From Henricia sp. BOLD:AAB3569 (lineage: Eukaryota > Echinodermata > Asteroidea > Spinulosida > Echinasteridae), in NCBI GenBank assembly GCA_037783545.1, contig JBBELK010000482.1, positions 744,001 through 808,000 of the forward strand: a stretch of 64,000 nt of DNA, read 5' to 3'. Under the pieces are notes generated by a model that had not been told where the DNA came from, did no database searches, and was given only the letters and a program-made list of their open reading frames with translations. Shown in pieces: positions 1 through 10,060 of the stretch; positions within the stretch are counted from its first letter, which is position 1; each line of letters begins with the position of its first letter. The position numbers and the translations under genes are program-made.

Positions 1-200
1 AATTTGGGTGAGAAAGCAAAAAGGTTGGTGTAATCACTGCACTGCTTTATGGAACCAGATAAAATAGTTTACAAAACATTGGTGGTTTTTTGACAATATC
101 CTTGAAAATATGCGGATTGAGGGGACAAAATTTCAGAATGGGCGGCTCAAAAAATGGGCGGCTCAAAAATATATACTGACAATTTTGCTCCCTTACAATA
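1..200 (+). repeat. Dispersed repeat, family R-A, partial copy
   Basis: This copy is cut by the window edge. The same sequence recurs at about 1890-2118 on the plus strand and at 42772-43138 on the minus strand. Shared words include a gain of 'ctgcactgctttatgga' and 'tttacaaaacattggt'. It lies in the RABGGTB intron. No coding potential is visible. Confidence 0.7.
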
Positions 201-460
201 TACAGTAAATGAATTTTTTAAGCAAACATGCGTTACCACAGACCAGCAAAATACAAACAGATTAAGTTGAAAATTTACAAAACTTTAATATACAAATGCC
301 TATCCTGTGTCTCCACACAATATCCGCTACATAACAGTATAACATTAACCAACAGTATACACCAAATACAAAATCGTAGAAAACACAAGACGAGAAATGT
401 CGTGTCATGACCTTTGACACGACATTCCCCTTAAGAAAATAGAGGGCGCTGGTCTCTTAC

Positions 461-513
461 CATTAAAGCTAGAGTAGCAACTGCACAGAAAGAAAACCTT
501 GTGTCCACTTCAC
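461..513 (-). CDS. RABGGTB: RABGGTB, coding exon (DTRFSFCAVATLAL block)
   Basis: The reverse strand reads acceptor TTTTTTTGCAG, then 53 nt, then donor GTAAGA. It completes the split glycine codon from the upstream exon (G|GT) and continues E-V-D-T-R-F-S-F-C-A-V-A-T-L-A-L-M. This is the strongly conserved prenyltransferase beta-subunit block just before the lower half of the alpha-alpha barrel. It ends in phase 0. The next exon should encode the region starting near G-K-L-D and was not found before base 1. The exon is too short to appear as an open reading frame, but the sequence match and both splice sites make it secure. Confidence 0.88.
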
Positions 514-1421
514 CTGCAAAAAAACAATGAAAATTTATCTTTTCTTCCCTTTTTAAAAATTGTTTTTATTTTTCATTTAAAAAAAAACAATTAATTTGGT
601 AAAAAAGACTTTTATACAAATGATCCCATCTTGTCTAAAAATAACAGAAATAAGTTTAAGTCCAAGTTAAAGCTGGGTGGAAATCTCCCTTTACTTTCAT
701 GGTTTTCAACAGTATTCTTTTCTTTATATACATGTAGTCCTTTATGTGCTAAGAACATTATATTCAGAATTTCATCCTAGAAAAGTCAGAAAATGTCAGT
801 CTTTTTCCTGAGACTCTTTTCATGCAAAACTGAAAACGAAAGGTCACGTCAATCAAGTTGAGCTATGTGTGTGACGTCATAGCGAGGAGACACACACAGC
901 TGCTTCACTGACTGTGGTCGTGTACCTAGCTCCTCGCAGCAAACATGTACACGTTGTATGCACGCACGGAACCGCGGATTTTCCACAGAGTTGCAAGCGT
1001 TACCACCAACAAGGCACGAAGCCAGCATTTTATTGATATAAAAAATGAATTTAGTGTAATAACCACTGAGAAAATACACCGAAAACTTTCAAAAATTTTA
1101 CAGAAAAATAACGACTGGTGGTTTATGCTATGCTGAAAGCATGCAACTTGCTTTGCAAAATAGTGACCGTCTCCTCGCTATGACGTAGCGGGGTCAATAC
1201 ATATTATTATGACGTCATCACCCCGTTTTTCATTTTGGCCTGTTGCCGGTTGACGAACACGGTCTAGTTTTTCATTTTTCTCTCTAATATAAAGTCAGCA
1301 ATAAAGATAAGAAAAATGCAACTTTATCAAGTAATAACTTTTTTCCCTCGCCAAGTAGCTTCAAGCTTTCAGCCCGGATTTAAGCAAACAATTGTTAGAG
1401 TTTGCTGCGGCACCAACTTAC

Positions 1422-1527
1422 CCCATTTGTCTCCAATGAATGAACCATCGTCCTGCTGTAAACCAGTGACATATTCTAGGACTTTAGCAGTGTTAATGGC
1501 ATCGACGGCTTCAAAAATTGTTAAAAT
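1422..1527 (-). CDS. RABGGTB: RABGGTB, coding exon
   Basis: The exon is 106 nt between acceptor TTATTACAG and donor GTAAGT. It reads I-L-T-I-F-E-A-V-D-A-I-N-T-A-K-V-L-E-Y-V followed by a G-L-Q-Q-D-D-G-S-F repeat unit and G-D-K-W-G. This is one of the QxxDGSFxGDxWG repeats that define protein prenyltransferase beta subunits. The last base is the first base of a glycine codon completed by the next exon (513-461). The plus-strand ORF across the same bases is a shadow. Confidence 0.9.
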
Positions 1528-1636
1528 CTGTAATAACAAAAAGTTACAATTTGTGAACACCTTTTTATTAAAATGAATTCTTTTTGATACTATTTCTGAA
1601 TTTGTTCGTTGTATGTGATCCGCTCTGGAAAAAGCT

Positions 1637-1861
1637 AGTATAATAAGTCGCGCAGGCTAGATCAAGTTTTCGCGACCATAAGTAGAAATCCGTGGCAGAG
1701 CTTGGAAATTCCAAGCGGAGCACGGCCATTCCAGGCAATATCTGGGCACTGCCAGGAATAATTTCCATTGTGTTTTTGTATTTTTAATAATGAGCGTTGA
1801 TCCGCCACAGATTTCTACTTATGGTTGCGATAACTCAACCTAGCCTGCATGACTTATACTA
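1637..1861. mobile_element. Palindromic MITE, family P1
   Basis: The first ~55 bases (AGTATAATAAGTCGCGCAGG onward) are repeated in inverted orientation at the far end, which finishes CCTGCATGACTTATACTA. The outer arms meet at internal arms that read ATTTCTACTTATGGTTGCG. A shorter relative of the internal part lies at about 33610-33770 and shares CAGGCGGTATCTGGGCA-like and GGAAATT/AATTTCC arms. No transposase is present. The element sits in a RABGGTB intron about 110 bp upstream of an exon. Confidence 0.78.
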
Positions 1862-1889
1862 CATATAGCTTAGGAGTCATCCAAAATTG

Positions 1890-2118
1890 TCAAATTTATT
1901 TGGATGTGTTAGCAAAAGGTTGGTGTGATAACTGCACTGCTTTATGGAATGGAAAATTAGTTTACAAAACATTGGTGTTTTTTTTACGATACCCTCGAAA
2001 ATATACGGATAGAGTGCGAAATTTCATAATGGTAATAACAAATGATATGGTATCAAACTCTCAACACCCATGGGAAAAATGGGGGGCTCAAAATGCGATC
2101 TAGACACGCTCCTTTAAA
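1890..2118 (+). repeat. Dispersed repeat, family R-A
   Basis: This is a second copy of the repeat at bases 1-200. It includes the stretch around 'gataactgcactgctttat' and ends in GCTCCTTTAA. The minus-strand copy at 42772-43138 has the same CTCCTTTAA end and an opposite TTAAAGGGGG end, suggesting a TTAA-type DNA element. Confidence 0.65.
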
Positions 2119-2190
2119 GCAAGAAATGTTTTCTCACACATTTCAAATAAAAATATCCAAGTTTTGAAAATACTTGTCAAAATCTACAGT

Positions 2191-2560
2191 GGGGTGTTAT
2201 GGCAGAGCGGTCTAGTGCGTCGAACTCAAGTTCCTGTGCCAGTACTAGAATGTAGGTTTGATTCCGGGCCGTGACGGGTTGTGGCACTTGTGCTCTTGAG
2301 CAAGGCACTTAATCACACTTGTTCCGTCCTTCGGAAGGGATGTAAAGCCGTTGGTCCAGTGTGTTAGGTTATGGTAACGCACTTTAAAGATCCCAGAGCA
2401 TTCTTTCGTGAAGAGCAAGGGGAGGGATTCCCTGGTGTCTTTGGCCATTTCTAATTCAACTTAGAAGTTGAATATTTATGTTAATCGATCCCATTCCTGT
2501 AATTGGCGGTCCTTCCGCTGTTGAATGTGGTGAATAAATAAATAAATAAATAAATAAATC
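2191..2560 (+). mobile_element. tRNA-derived SINE S1, near full length
   Basis: The head (about 2197-2275) resembles a type II (Ser/Leu-like) tRNA: a GGCAGAGCGGTCTAGTGC A-box region and a GGTTTGATTCC B box, the two parts of an RNA polymerase III promoter. A conserved body follows (GTAAAGCCGTTGGTCC, AAGATCCCAGAGCATTC, TTTCGTGAAGAGCAAGGGGA), then an (AAATA)n tail. Other copies are at 39935-40310 (minus, full length), 54930-55155 (minus, head lost) and 6085-6240 (plus, diverged). The tail ends within a few bases of the splice donor of a RABGGTB exon. Confidence 0.85.
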
Positions 2561-2564
2561 TGAC

Positions 2565-2762
2565 CTGCAACGCACTCAGGGTATATAAGAGGTGTGGATC
2601 ATGACCCATGCTCGCTCCAAATCCTCCACAATCATGCTGACAACCGACTATGAAGTCTACAATCTCCTGTTTCACCATCCTGTCCAGTGATTTCATGAGG
2701 TCCATGGCTGTTATGCCCCAATAGATGCCACTCATGCGTAGGTATTCGGTCATGATGTACTC
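2565..2762 (-). CDS. RABGGTB: RABGGTB, coding exon
   Basis: This 198 nt, 66-codon exon runs from acceptor CGTTCCAG to donor GTCAGA. It starts [16 protein letters not shown] and ends [14 protein letters not shown]. In between is [11 protein letters not shown], the first QxxxGGFxxS-type repeat of the beta subunit. The frame is phase 0 at both ends and joins the exon at 4098-4205 and the one at 1422-1527. The donor is followed after about 5 bases by the TTTA-rich tail of a SINE, so intron recognition must tolerate that insertion. Confidence 0.93.
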
Positions 2763-3080
2763 CTGGAACGGATATTGGGGGAGCGGAGGAGGAGTAGTTT
2801 TGGGTAAAAATAAAAGAAAATAAGCACTGCACTATTACTATATGTGACACTCTGTGCAAAATTGAGTTGCTCCTCGCACAGACTAGGCCAAGATGGGACT
2901 TTAAATGTCCTTAAAATTACTTATCGACTTTCAGAAACCACACATTTTATGGAATAAGTCAAATTTTGCAAGGGAAAAATTTTCCCTAGTTTTTCTGCCA
3001 GTCTCTTAGGTTTGTACACAGAGTCTTAACTTATGGTCAAGTACTCAATTCTATTTGTAAATATCTACATGACAAAAGGG

Positions 3081-3660
3081 CGAGCCCCTGAAATGCTCAA
3101 TAACTTTATGCACAGTTTTTGCTGCATATGAAGGATTACTTGTGTAGAAAGACAATACTACTGTTCATTTTGATGCCCCATGAATAAAAAGTGGCATTTT
3201 TAAACTTTGAAAATTTCTTTACATAAACTCACAGAAAGAGGGCGCTGTTTAGGGCATGTCACTTTAAGAACACACAGCAGAAAAGCAAAGAAAAAACATA
3301 AGACTTCAAACTGGAATTGTGGAAAAATGCTGCAGTTTCCAGCCTTAGTTTTTTCATGGTTTGCAACAGGCAACATGTAAAACAAACCAAAACCGTCATG
3401 GGTTACAAAAGTTTCAGCAAGTTGGAGAAAATTGTGGAAACCTTTGTGCACAGTTGAATGAGATTTTCCTGTGTTTTCCTTACGTGACATCACCACTTTG
3501 TTCATGCATATGTAAATTTTCATTAGCATAAAAATCAAAAACTTTGATTTTAAACCCCCTGAACAACTTCCAAGTAGGGTTTTTATGATTGTAAATTAAT
3601 AGACTAGTTCCATAGCACAGATTTCATTGATAAAAAAACACCATTTCATGGGGCCTTTAA
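3081..3660. mobile_element. TTAA-type nonautonomous element, family T2, complete or nearly so
   Basis: This element has related copies at about 17375-17932 and at 31487-34381 (split by an insertion). The termini are GCCCCTGAAATG on the left and CATTTCATGGGGCCTTTAA on the right, so the right end carries the TTAA target. The interior includes CACAGAAAGAGGGCGCTGTT. No open reading frame is shared by the copies. Confidence 0.78.
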
Positions 3661-4097
3661 GACTGGTATCCTAAAAGTAGACCAGGAAAACAAATATAGA
3701 TTATTTGCCACTTAAAAAGTAATGAAACATTTGCAGAGGGTTGCTTGATTGATTCTCTAGCACAGCAAAGTGCGTTACAAATTGGTACATATGGAAGTTA
3801 CTTTTAAACTGATCACTTCTGAGTTTTGACATTCGAAAAATCCATTAATTGCCCTCTAAATATGCCTCATGTAAGTAGCCATGTTTTGCAGTTTAGCGCT
3901 TGGACTCGAGAGGGTGCGAGTCAGGTCAGATTTTTATATCGAGCAAGTGCAAGATTTATGATAAAAACAAATTATAAAGCAAGAGAAATGTTACAATTTT
4001 ACCTAAGAAAAACTTAGGTTTTGTGTACATGGGTCATTGGGTTCTAGGCAATGGCCAAGTGAGCTTTACAATTTTATTCAAACACCAACAATCTTAC

Positions 4098-4205
4098 GTA
4101 GTCATCTTTCTTGGCACCGTAGGCGGCAATGTACTCCACATGTTTGTCCAAGAGCAACGTTTTGATGGCATCTGGTTTCAAAGTCACGTCTTTTATTGGG
4201 GTACC
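4098..4205 (-). CDS. RABGGTB: RABGGTB, first recognisable coding exon
   Basis: The exon is 108 nt from acceptor TCTCTTCAAG to donor GTAAGA. It reads [13 protein letters not shown] and continues [20 protein letters not shown]. Known RABGGTB proteins start M-G-T-P-x-K-D-V, so the exon begins at the residue after the initiator methionine. The exon holding ATG must lie upstream, probably in the GC-richer stretch 4390-4680, but I found no unambiguous ATG plus donor. It ends in phase 0 and joins 2762. Confidence 0.92.
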
Positions 4206-6084
4206 CTTGAAGAGAAAAAAAGAAACGGCACAATTTTACTTTCATACCTCCACTTAACGCTATGGACCTGGTCTGAATTATTTGTTTTTTTACATTTTTC
4301 TTACTCAAAAAAATCATGATTTTTTAAAATCATAATTTTTTTACTTTCTGGAGGAAAATAGCATGCAGGTATTGAAGCATAGGGCTATGTAGACCCGTTA
4401 ACAGGGCGGGTCCTCCGCCCTGGTGCCGTTTCTAACCCCAAATCTGTGGCAAACTCACGCAAATGAAGTTTGTCCCTTGGCTCTGATATTTGTTCAATAG
4501 GTGCACTCGCCCCAATGTTCCAATATTCCAAAGAGTACGTATCGATCCGATGTCTAGTTTCGGTGAAATCGTGGGGCAAAACAGAGACCTTGCGTGAGAT
4601 AAAATACATGCTGTTTGCCCAAAAATCAATTATGCGCATGCGCGAGAGCGGAGAGGTCAACACGAGCTAGACTGGTTTCCTGTCCTCATATTTACTTCCC
4701 TTCGTTTGTACGACCTTTGACTTATACTATAGGCCTACTACAGCATAGGGCCTAGCCTATTTTTTTTATTAGGTACAGTTGATTGCCCGGTTCCGCAAAT
4801 TGTACCGTAGGCCTACCAAATCAAATTTATGCAAAACAGGATGCATGCAATGTCCGATAACGACGACCAATTTTCAACAAACATGACAGAGGGCGGTTCA
4901 GACAAAGAGCACATCATCTATATTTCTTTCACTGATTTCCCCCAGCTCCCAGGAGGCACCGCACCCCCCTCCCACACCCCGCCCCGCCCCCATGACATGT
5001 ACTATGTCCAGGCATGGAGGTAGGCTAGGCATAATGATGTGATTGTCGCTTTTTTTGCTGTGACGGCCGATTAAATTCTTTTAATATTCAAGAATTGGTG
5101 ACTTACCATTTTTACATACTGGTTATTACTGCAGCTCTTAACGCATCCTTTCGGTTCTCAATGGATATTCTCCGAGTTATTCGAAATGTAGTTGTCAAAA
5201 AATATCGTCTGCTCACTTTTTTTTTACTGTGCTCAATAGCGTATGGTGCCCCAACGTCTCGACGTCATCAAACTGTGCGAAATATGAAACAAGGCCAAAG
5301 GATGCGTTCCAAATAAGCGAGAGATATCAACAACAGAGGGCGCTCTTTAACATTAATGGTCAAAAAATTGAGGGGAAAACCCAAAACCATTTAAAAAGCC
5401 AAGCAAGCTTTTTGTTTATAAAAAAAAATGGAAGTACAAACCAAATTAGCTGTAATCGTGCAGTAGTCACAAAATCGTCAAATAACCTTTTTTCCATTTC
5501 ATGCATTTATTCAAAATCAAGATTGCAGACGAATTTTTGGAATATTTTAAAAAACAGGAAACATTTTATAAAACTAAATTGGTACATGCATGGGTCTTCC
5601 TCCATAGTACATGTAGGCCTAATTTTTGCAATCTTACCTGGTTGTAAAATCTTGTTGTCAACGTCGGCAACCCAATTAATTTTGATGATATATAAACTCT
5701 GCAACTAAGTGCTGTCAACCATGCAATATGTATATCCATCACGATATGTGGCAAAGGGACATCTCCCCTGACGCCCCTGTACCTCAACACACTTTCCTTT
5801 TGTTAACTACTCCCCTCCCCCCCAAACCCCTACTTCCAAACCCCTCCTTCTGTTTCAGACACAATGGCCGGGGAACAATGGTAGGGGGAGACCCTCTGCC
5901 ACATATCCTGCTGCATATGTTGCAACAATTGCATGGATGACTTCAAGATTTATGCCTTGTTTCCTGAAGTGCCATAAAGTATGTAAAAATCTGTTGTGTC
6001 CTCCTGACTCATGCATAAAGTTACGCAACCCTTTGCAAGTGTTGTCTTTTCCTTTAAGGAACCCCAAATGATCCAATACTTGGA
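4206..6084. other. 5' flank of RABGGTB, no gene established
   Basis: The stretch 4390-4680 is less AT-rich than its surroundings and is the natural place for the RABGGTB promoter and 5' exon. A plus-strand ORF at 4856-5023 (M-S-D-N-D-D-Q-F-S-T start, then a proline-rich end followed by GGTAGGC) could be a divergent first exon, but I do not recognise it and no downstream exon was found. The stretch 5780-5925 is a dispersed repeat also seen at 17112-17255. The rest holds nothing I can name. Confidence 0.4.
5780..5925 (+). repeat. Dispersed repeat with C/G-rich core, copy 1
   Basis: This shares the words CAACACACT, CCTTTTGTTAAC, GACACAAT, GGGGAACAATGG and CTGCATATGT, in the same order, with 17112-17255. 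The two copies differ mainly in the length of their C and G runs. No terminal structure could be defined. Confidence 0.6.
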
Positions 6085-6240
6085 CAGGATGTAAAGCCCC
6101 AGGTCCAGTGTGTTGTGTAATGCACTGAAAAGATCCCAGGGAATTTTTCGCAAAGAGAAGGGGAATCTCCCAGGTGTTTCTGGTTTGGCTACACGCCACT
6201 GTATCTCGATGTTTTGGCGGTTCCCGATAGTTGTAAAGCA
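6085..6240 (+). mobile_element. SINE S1-family fragment, diverged
   Basis: This retains GGATGTAAAGCCCCAGGTCC, TGTGTTGTGTAATGCACTG and AAAGATCCCAGGGAATTTTT, matching the body of the SINE at 2191-2560. The tRNA-like head and tail are missing. Confidence 0.65.
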
Positions 6241-6468
6241 CATTGAGATGTCATCATACACGGAAAGTTTTAAGCCAACTTGGTGTATATACTATTGACT
6301 CATTTGTACAAATGGCGGATTAGTATTGTGCGAAGTTTGTTTAAATACTATCCTAACTTCAACGAAGTTCTGTCTTTTGTACAAGTTTGCTCAAGCAGTA
6401 TTTGCAAAAAAAAAACAATTTATTACCCGACAATCCCTAATATGGATGCACTTACTTCATGGACAGAT

Positions 6469-6609
6469 TTAAAGGCACAGGTTCGTCAGCAGTGCGCGCG
6501 CGCCAAATTCGTGCCACGAAATACGCAGCTCCATAGAAAAGGCATAGAGCTGCGTATTTCGTAGCACGAATTTGGCGCACGCGCATTGCTGACGAGCTTG
6601 TGCCTTTAA
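6469..6609. mobile_element. Palindromic TTAA MITE, family T1
   Basis: TTAA borders flank a 133 bp near-perfect inverted repeat. The arms begin AGGCACAGGTTCGTCAGCAG and end CTGACGAGCTTGTGCCT. The interior includes CCAAATTCGTGCCACGAAAT and the loop AAAAGGCATAGAG. A second copy is at 18436-18575 and a diverged third at 45058-45200. TTAA target duplication and AGG termini are typical of piggyBac-type elements; the superfamily assignment is inference. Confidence 0.85.
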
Positions 6610-7824
6610 TATTAGAAAAAAACAATATACAACGAGCAATAAATGACAATTGTTATTTAATACAAAACAATATTATTAAATACAACACAATACTCTTAAA
6701 TACACTAACTATGAACATAATTAAAGTAATAATTGATTGTAATAAGTCTTTCAAGACTTTGGCTCTGAAAAGATTTGGAACAAAATTTAATGAATAGAAA
6801 GGTGTTAATTAGGGTTTACCCTTAGTTACTCGACATTAATAAAATCATTGAAAAAAATATTTTAAAATTTTCTCTTCTTTCTTTCCTCACATCACTACAA
6901 GACAACAATCAAAAGGAATGACAATAAGGTAATTGCAATCAATAACAAATATATAAAACAAAGGAAGGAACAAATATCACACAAAATTATAATACAATTA
7001 AAATGACAGAAAGGCGGGAATAAACAAAGACGTTGCCGGGGAGGGGGCCTGAGGAGCTGGGGTTTAATTTTTTTAATTTAAATCCTATTCTCATGGTTAA
7101 ACAAATGTACATATTAAGGAAAACAAAATGTTATGGCATACAAAGCATGCATAAAACCAAATTTTCCTCTCATATAAACTGTCCGTCTTCACAAGTCTGT
7201 CTTCGCCATCAATTTAGCAAGTTACAATGAAAACTTGGAAGTTGCACGACAAATTATTAAAGGCCAATGTATAATTTGGAATGACCCAAAATTTTACTTG
7301 AATTGAAAAGAAAACCTAGTGAAAGTGTTGATACAGTGAAATTGTTTTTTCTGTTCAAAATGGTCCTTTTTAAATTTGTACATGTAAGATATTAGGTGTT
7401 TAGCAATTTTTAAGCATTCACTAAAACGCAAAACCATACTGTATAACCTTGCAAAATTTATAAAGATTATTTTATCCAAGTTCCCATAATAACTTGTATT
7501 GTACCTACTGGTTACTCCTCATTTAACTTATTTCGTTTACTTGTAAATATGTTTTTCTTCTTAACTAACGTACTTACTGGCATGTAATTTATACTGGCTC
7601 TCATACCTCTCTGGGGTCGCAGAGATAAATAAACCATTCAACCATTCATTCAAACCATTCAAACCATTCAAACCATTCATTCATACTTGGATTTTAAAGG
7701 TTTTTTTTAAAACATTGCTGTATCCATGTAGCTAAAATTTTGGCAGGCTATTTTAACAATCTTCTTAATTAGATATGACATTCTTGGAATTTGTAAAAAA
7801 AAAGATAAAGAAAAAAGGTTCATC
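6610..7824. other. AT-rich stretch without a gene
   Basis: No coding exon is recognised. At 7256 the sequence TTAAAGGCCAATGTATAAT resembles the left end of the TTAA element at 58002 (TTAAAGGCCCAGTGTATCAT), so a decayed relative starts here. At about 7630-7680 there is a short AACCATTCA tandem repeat. Confidence 0.4.
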
Positions 7825-7989
7825 TGCAGCCGATTTCACGAAACCTACGCAGTTGCACAAGCCGACTTGCACAACATTTTATTGCGTAAGTCGCGCAACA
7901 ATTTAGCGGTGATATCACGCAAGCTATGGGGCCTGCGCCATTTTTCAAAAGTTGCGCAAGCTGCACACTCTTTCGTGAAATCGGCTGCA
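7825..7989. mobile_element. MITE, family E, copy 1
   Basis: The termini are TGCAGCCGATTTCACGAAA and its inverse TTTCGTGAAATCGGCTGCA. The interior contains TTTTATTGCGTAAGTCGCGC and AAGCTATGGGGC. An almost identical copy is at 61543-61706. It is 165 bp with no coding capacity. Confidence 0.85.
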
Positions 7990-8119
7990 CCAATTAACGC
8001 AAATGATAAAATGGGCTTTCAAGCGTAAACGTACATGTACAAAAGACCCAAGCTGCCAACTTTCTCGAATTTCGGAGAAGACACCCGGAAAAATATCTAA
8101 GGTTGTTATTTGACAATCC

Positions 8120-8206
8120 AGGGATCGATTTCACGAAGCGCTGTACGATCCTAACGTGCATCTCGAGTTACAAAGGATCATAGCGCTCTTTGAAATCGAC
8201 CCCAGG
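8120..8206. repeat. Short imperfect inverted repeat with GGGRTCGATTTCA termini
   Basis: The left end is AGGGATCGATTTCACGAAGC and the right end is GCTCTTTGAAATCGACCCC. Its termini resemble those of the MITE at 18060-18211 (GGGGTCGATTTCACAAAG). It is probably a very short or internally deleted member of the same family. Confidence 0.55.
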
Positions 8207-9059
8207 AGGTTTTTTTCCCCCTGTGTTAAGAGGCAAATTCGGGAGGGTTAGCAGCTCCGTATCAGTACAGAAACAACTTTACACTGTGTGCCCTAGACCA
8301 GGGTAATTTCAATAGTACATGTAAATGATATTTTTCTGGCCATGGTCTTGCAAATATTTCCTCAAACTTGTACAATGTTTTAGTCACTAGCCCTGTCTTT
8401 GAGCCGTCCCATGAGAAAAAGGTGCTTGTGGAAATATATGTACACTGTATATTAAATTTAAAAAAACAAAAACAAATGGCCAAGAGATGAAAAAGATGAT
8501 GACAAAATTACCCATAACTTCAAGATGCTTTCAGATTAAATAATGCTTTCAGATTAAATAATTATTCAATTTTTTGTATTATTATTTTTTTTCTTCCCCA
8601 GAATCCCATGCAACATGAATTTGCCAAAATCTAAAAATGGCCGCAATATGCCACTAGCACCTTTTTCTCATGAGGCGGCCGGCCCATTTAATTTAAACAA
8701 ATATTGACTGCTGTTTATTCGGGGCATAGTCATGGCTTCGAGATCACCTTGGGCATACATGTATAATCTTAACCATGCCCCTCATTGTAGTCAATATTTG
8801 TATAATGTCTACATACTGTATTATCAAGAACGTGCAGGGTCGTGGTTTTTGTGACCTTAACTGGAAACATACAATGTATCTGGCATAATCACTGGTTCAA
8901 CCAATCACTGACTTTGGTTGCTGACGACCTAAGGTGGTTGAATCAGTACATGTAATTACACCCATGTCACAAACATGTTTCTGGTTATGAATGTGCAAAC
9001 ATATCCAAGTCGTCCCTTGAAGTTCGTAAAATGTCACAGTACCTGTTGTATTTAGGGTG
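8207..9059. other. Intergenic, nothing recognised
   Basis: This stretch shows no homology to the exons or elements found elsewhere in the window. It contains several ACATGTA words and a short duplicated word (CAGATTAAATAATGCTTT region near 8530). Confidence 0.35.
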
Positions 9060-9082
9060 AAAGCGGCCCCTAGTGTTCAGTT

Positions 9083-10060
9083 TTACAGCTTTTCCAGACC
9101 AGTCGTATCCACGATGACTTTGATGAACATGGTGTCGTCTCTGATGTAGTTGTCACAAGAATCTAGACGTTCTTTGGTCACGAAGAGCGGGCTGCCGGAG
9201 GATATGTTCATGTCGCTGGTCGGCCTCTTAAAGGACGAGCTGGCCGGGTCAGGCTGGAAGGCATGAACAATGTGATCGCAGTTCTTCTGGTCAAGCAGCA
9301 TCAAGGTGACTTTCTGCTTGAACGGCCAGGGGAGAAGGGCATCGTAATCTCCACGCATGACCACAAAGAACAGCGACATGTGGGTGCGCTTGCCTAAACC
9401 ATCGCCATTTAGGTAAATGCGTGCCGAGAGCTTGTATCCGTATCTACTGGTGTAGAAGACGGGCAAATAAATTGACGTGGTTTTCCCGGACACCGCATGT
9501 TGTCGACGGCGTTTGATGTCGCTGATGCGCCAGAGAAGCACGCCATCGTACGTAACGGATTCCAGGGCCTGAATACGGAGCTCCTGCTCAGCGAGCTTGA
9601 TATTTTGTAGCGCCAACATCTGATCCTGGAAGCGCAATCGCTTCTCCCGTTTCTTTTCTAATTCCTTAAAGTACGTGTTTTGTTTCTCCAGCGCCGTCGT
9701 CTTTAGGCGAATTGCTTCAAGCTCATGACTGAAGACAGCAAAGACCTGGTAAAAAGTCTCTATACGGTCTTCCAACAACGCAATAATGGCGTCATAACGC
9801 TGCATTTTCTCATTCATGTCCTTGCTCATTTTTGTCAAGTTCCTTCACAGATGCTCCTGATATATCTTTTTCTTCTTTTCAAGTTCTCTCCAGGCTTTTA
9901 AAGACTTCTAAGCTTTTGCCTTCTTTAGCACCTTTCTTCTCTCTGGGAAAATAATAAATTTACTCTTCTGTATATGTACTTAGCCGCTAGGTCTGTGACG
10001 CCCTTCTTTTTCACTTCAAAGCGATCATCTGACTGTGCTCCGCTTTATGCTTGATTAGGT
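9083..10060 (-). pseudogene. Duplicate of TRAF3-like terminal exon: MATH ORF intact, 5' half broken
   Basis: The open frame from the ATG at 9829 to 9083 encodes a short coiled coil followed by a full MATH (TRAF-C) domain ending D-T-T-G-L-E-K-L, colinear with the TRAF gene's last exon (15584-16684). Homology continues upstream to about 10040 (shared GATCATCTGACTGTGCTCC). There the frame is lost: an aligned frameshift near 9880, an in-frame TGA just before 9838, and no splice acceptor in a usable phase. The MATH part is better preserved than expected of a dead copy and has R-G-D-Y-D-A-L-L-P-W-P-F-K-Q, closer to the usual family sequence than the main gene's R-G-A-Y-D...F-Q-Q. It could be a pseudogene, a short MATH-only gene with its own promoter, or an alternative 3' exon. 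No RING or zinc-finger exons accompany it between 10.1 and 15.5 kb. Confidence 0.8.

Larger units (their letters stand above)
1..4205 (-). other. RABGGTB: RABGGTB gene, 5' part (span of exons seen, 3' part beyond window)
   Basis: This span holds four consecutive coding exons (4098-4205, 2565-2762, 1422-1527, 461-513) with consensus GT-AG borders. Their phases join without a gap into a protein close to the N-terminal half of Rab geranylgeranyltransferase subunit beta. In the known family this subunit pairs with the alpha subunit, binds zinc and geranylgeranyl diphosphate, and prenylates C-terminal cysteines of Rab GTPases delivered by Rab escort protein. The zinc-ligand region and C terminus should lie left of base 1. 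In vertebrates the first coding exon carries little more than the start codon, and I could not place it here. The introns carry a palindromic element (1637-1861), an R-A repeat and a SINE (2191-2560). Confidence 0.9.

Noticed and set aside
5229-5708. 159-codon plus-strand ORF, the longest in the left region
   Set aside because: No family resemblance, AT-rich composition, no conserved splice signals; cannot be distinguished from chance.
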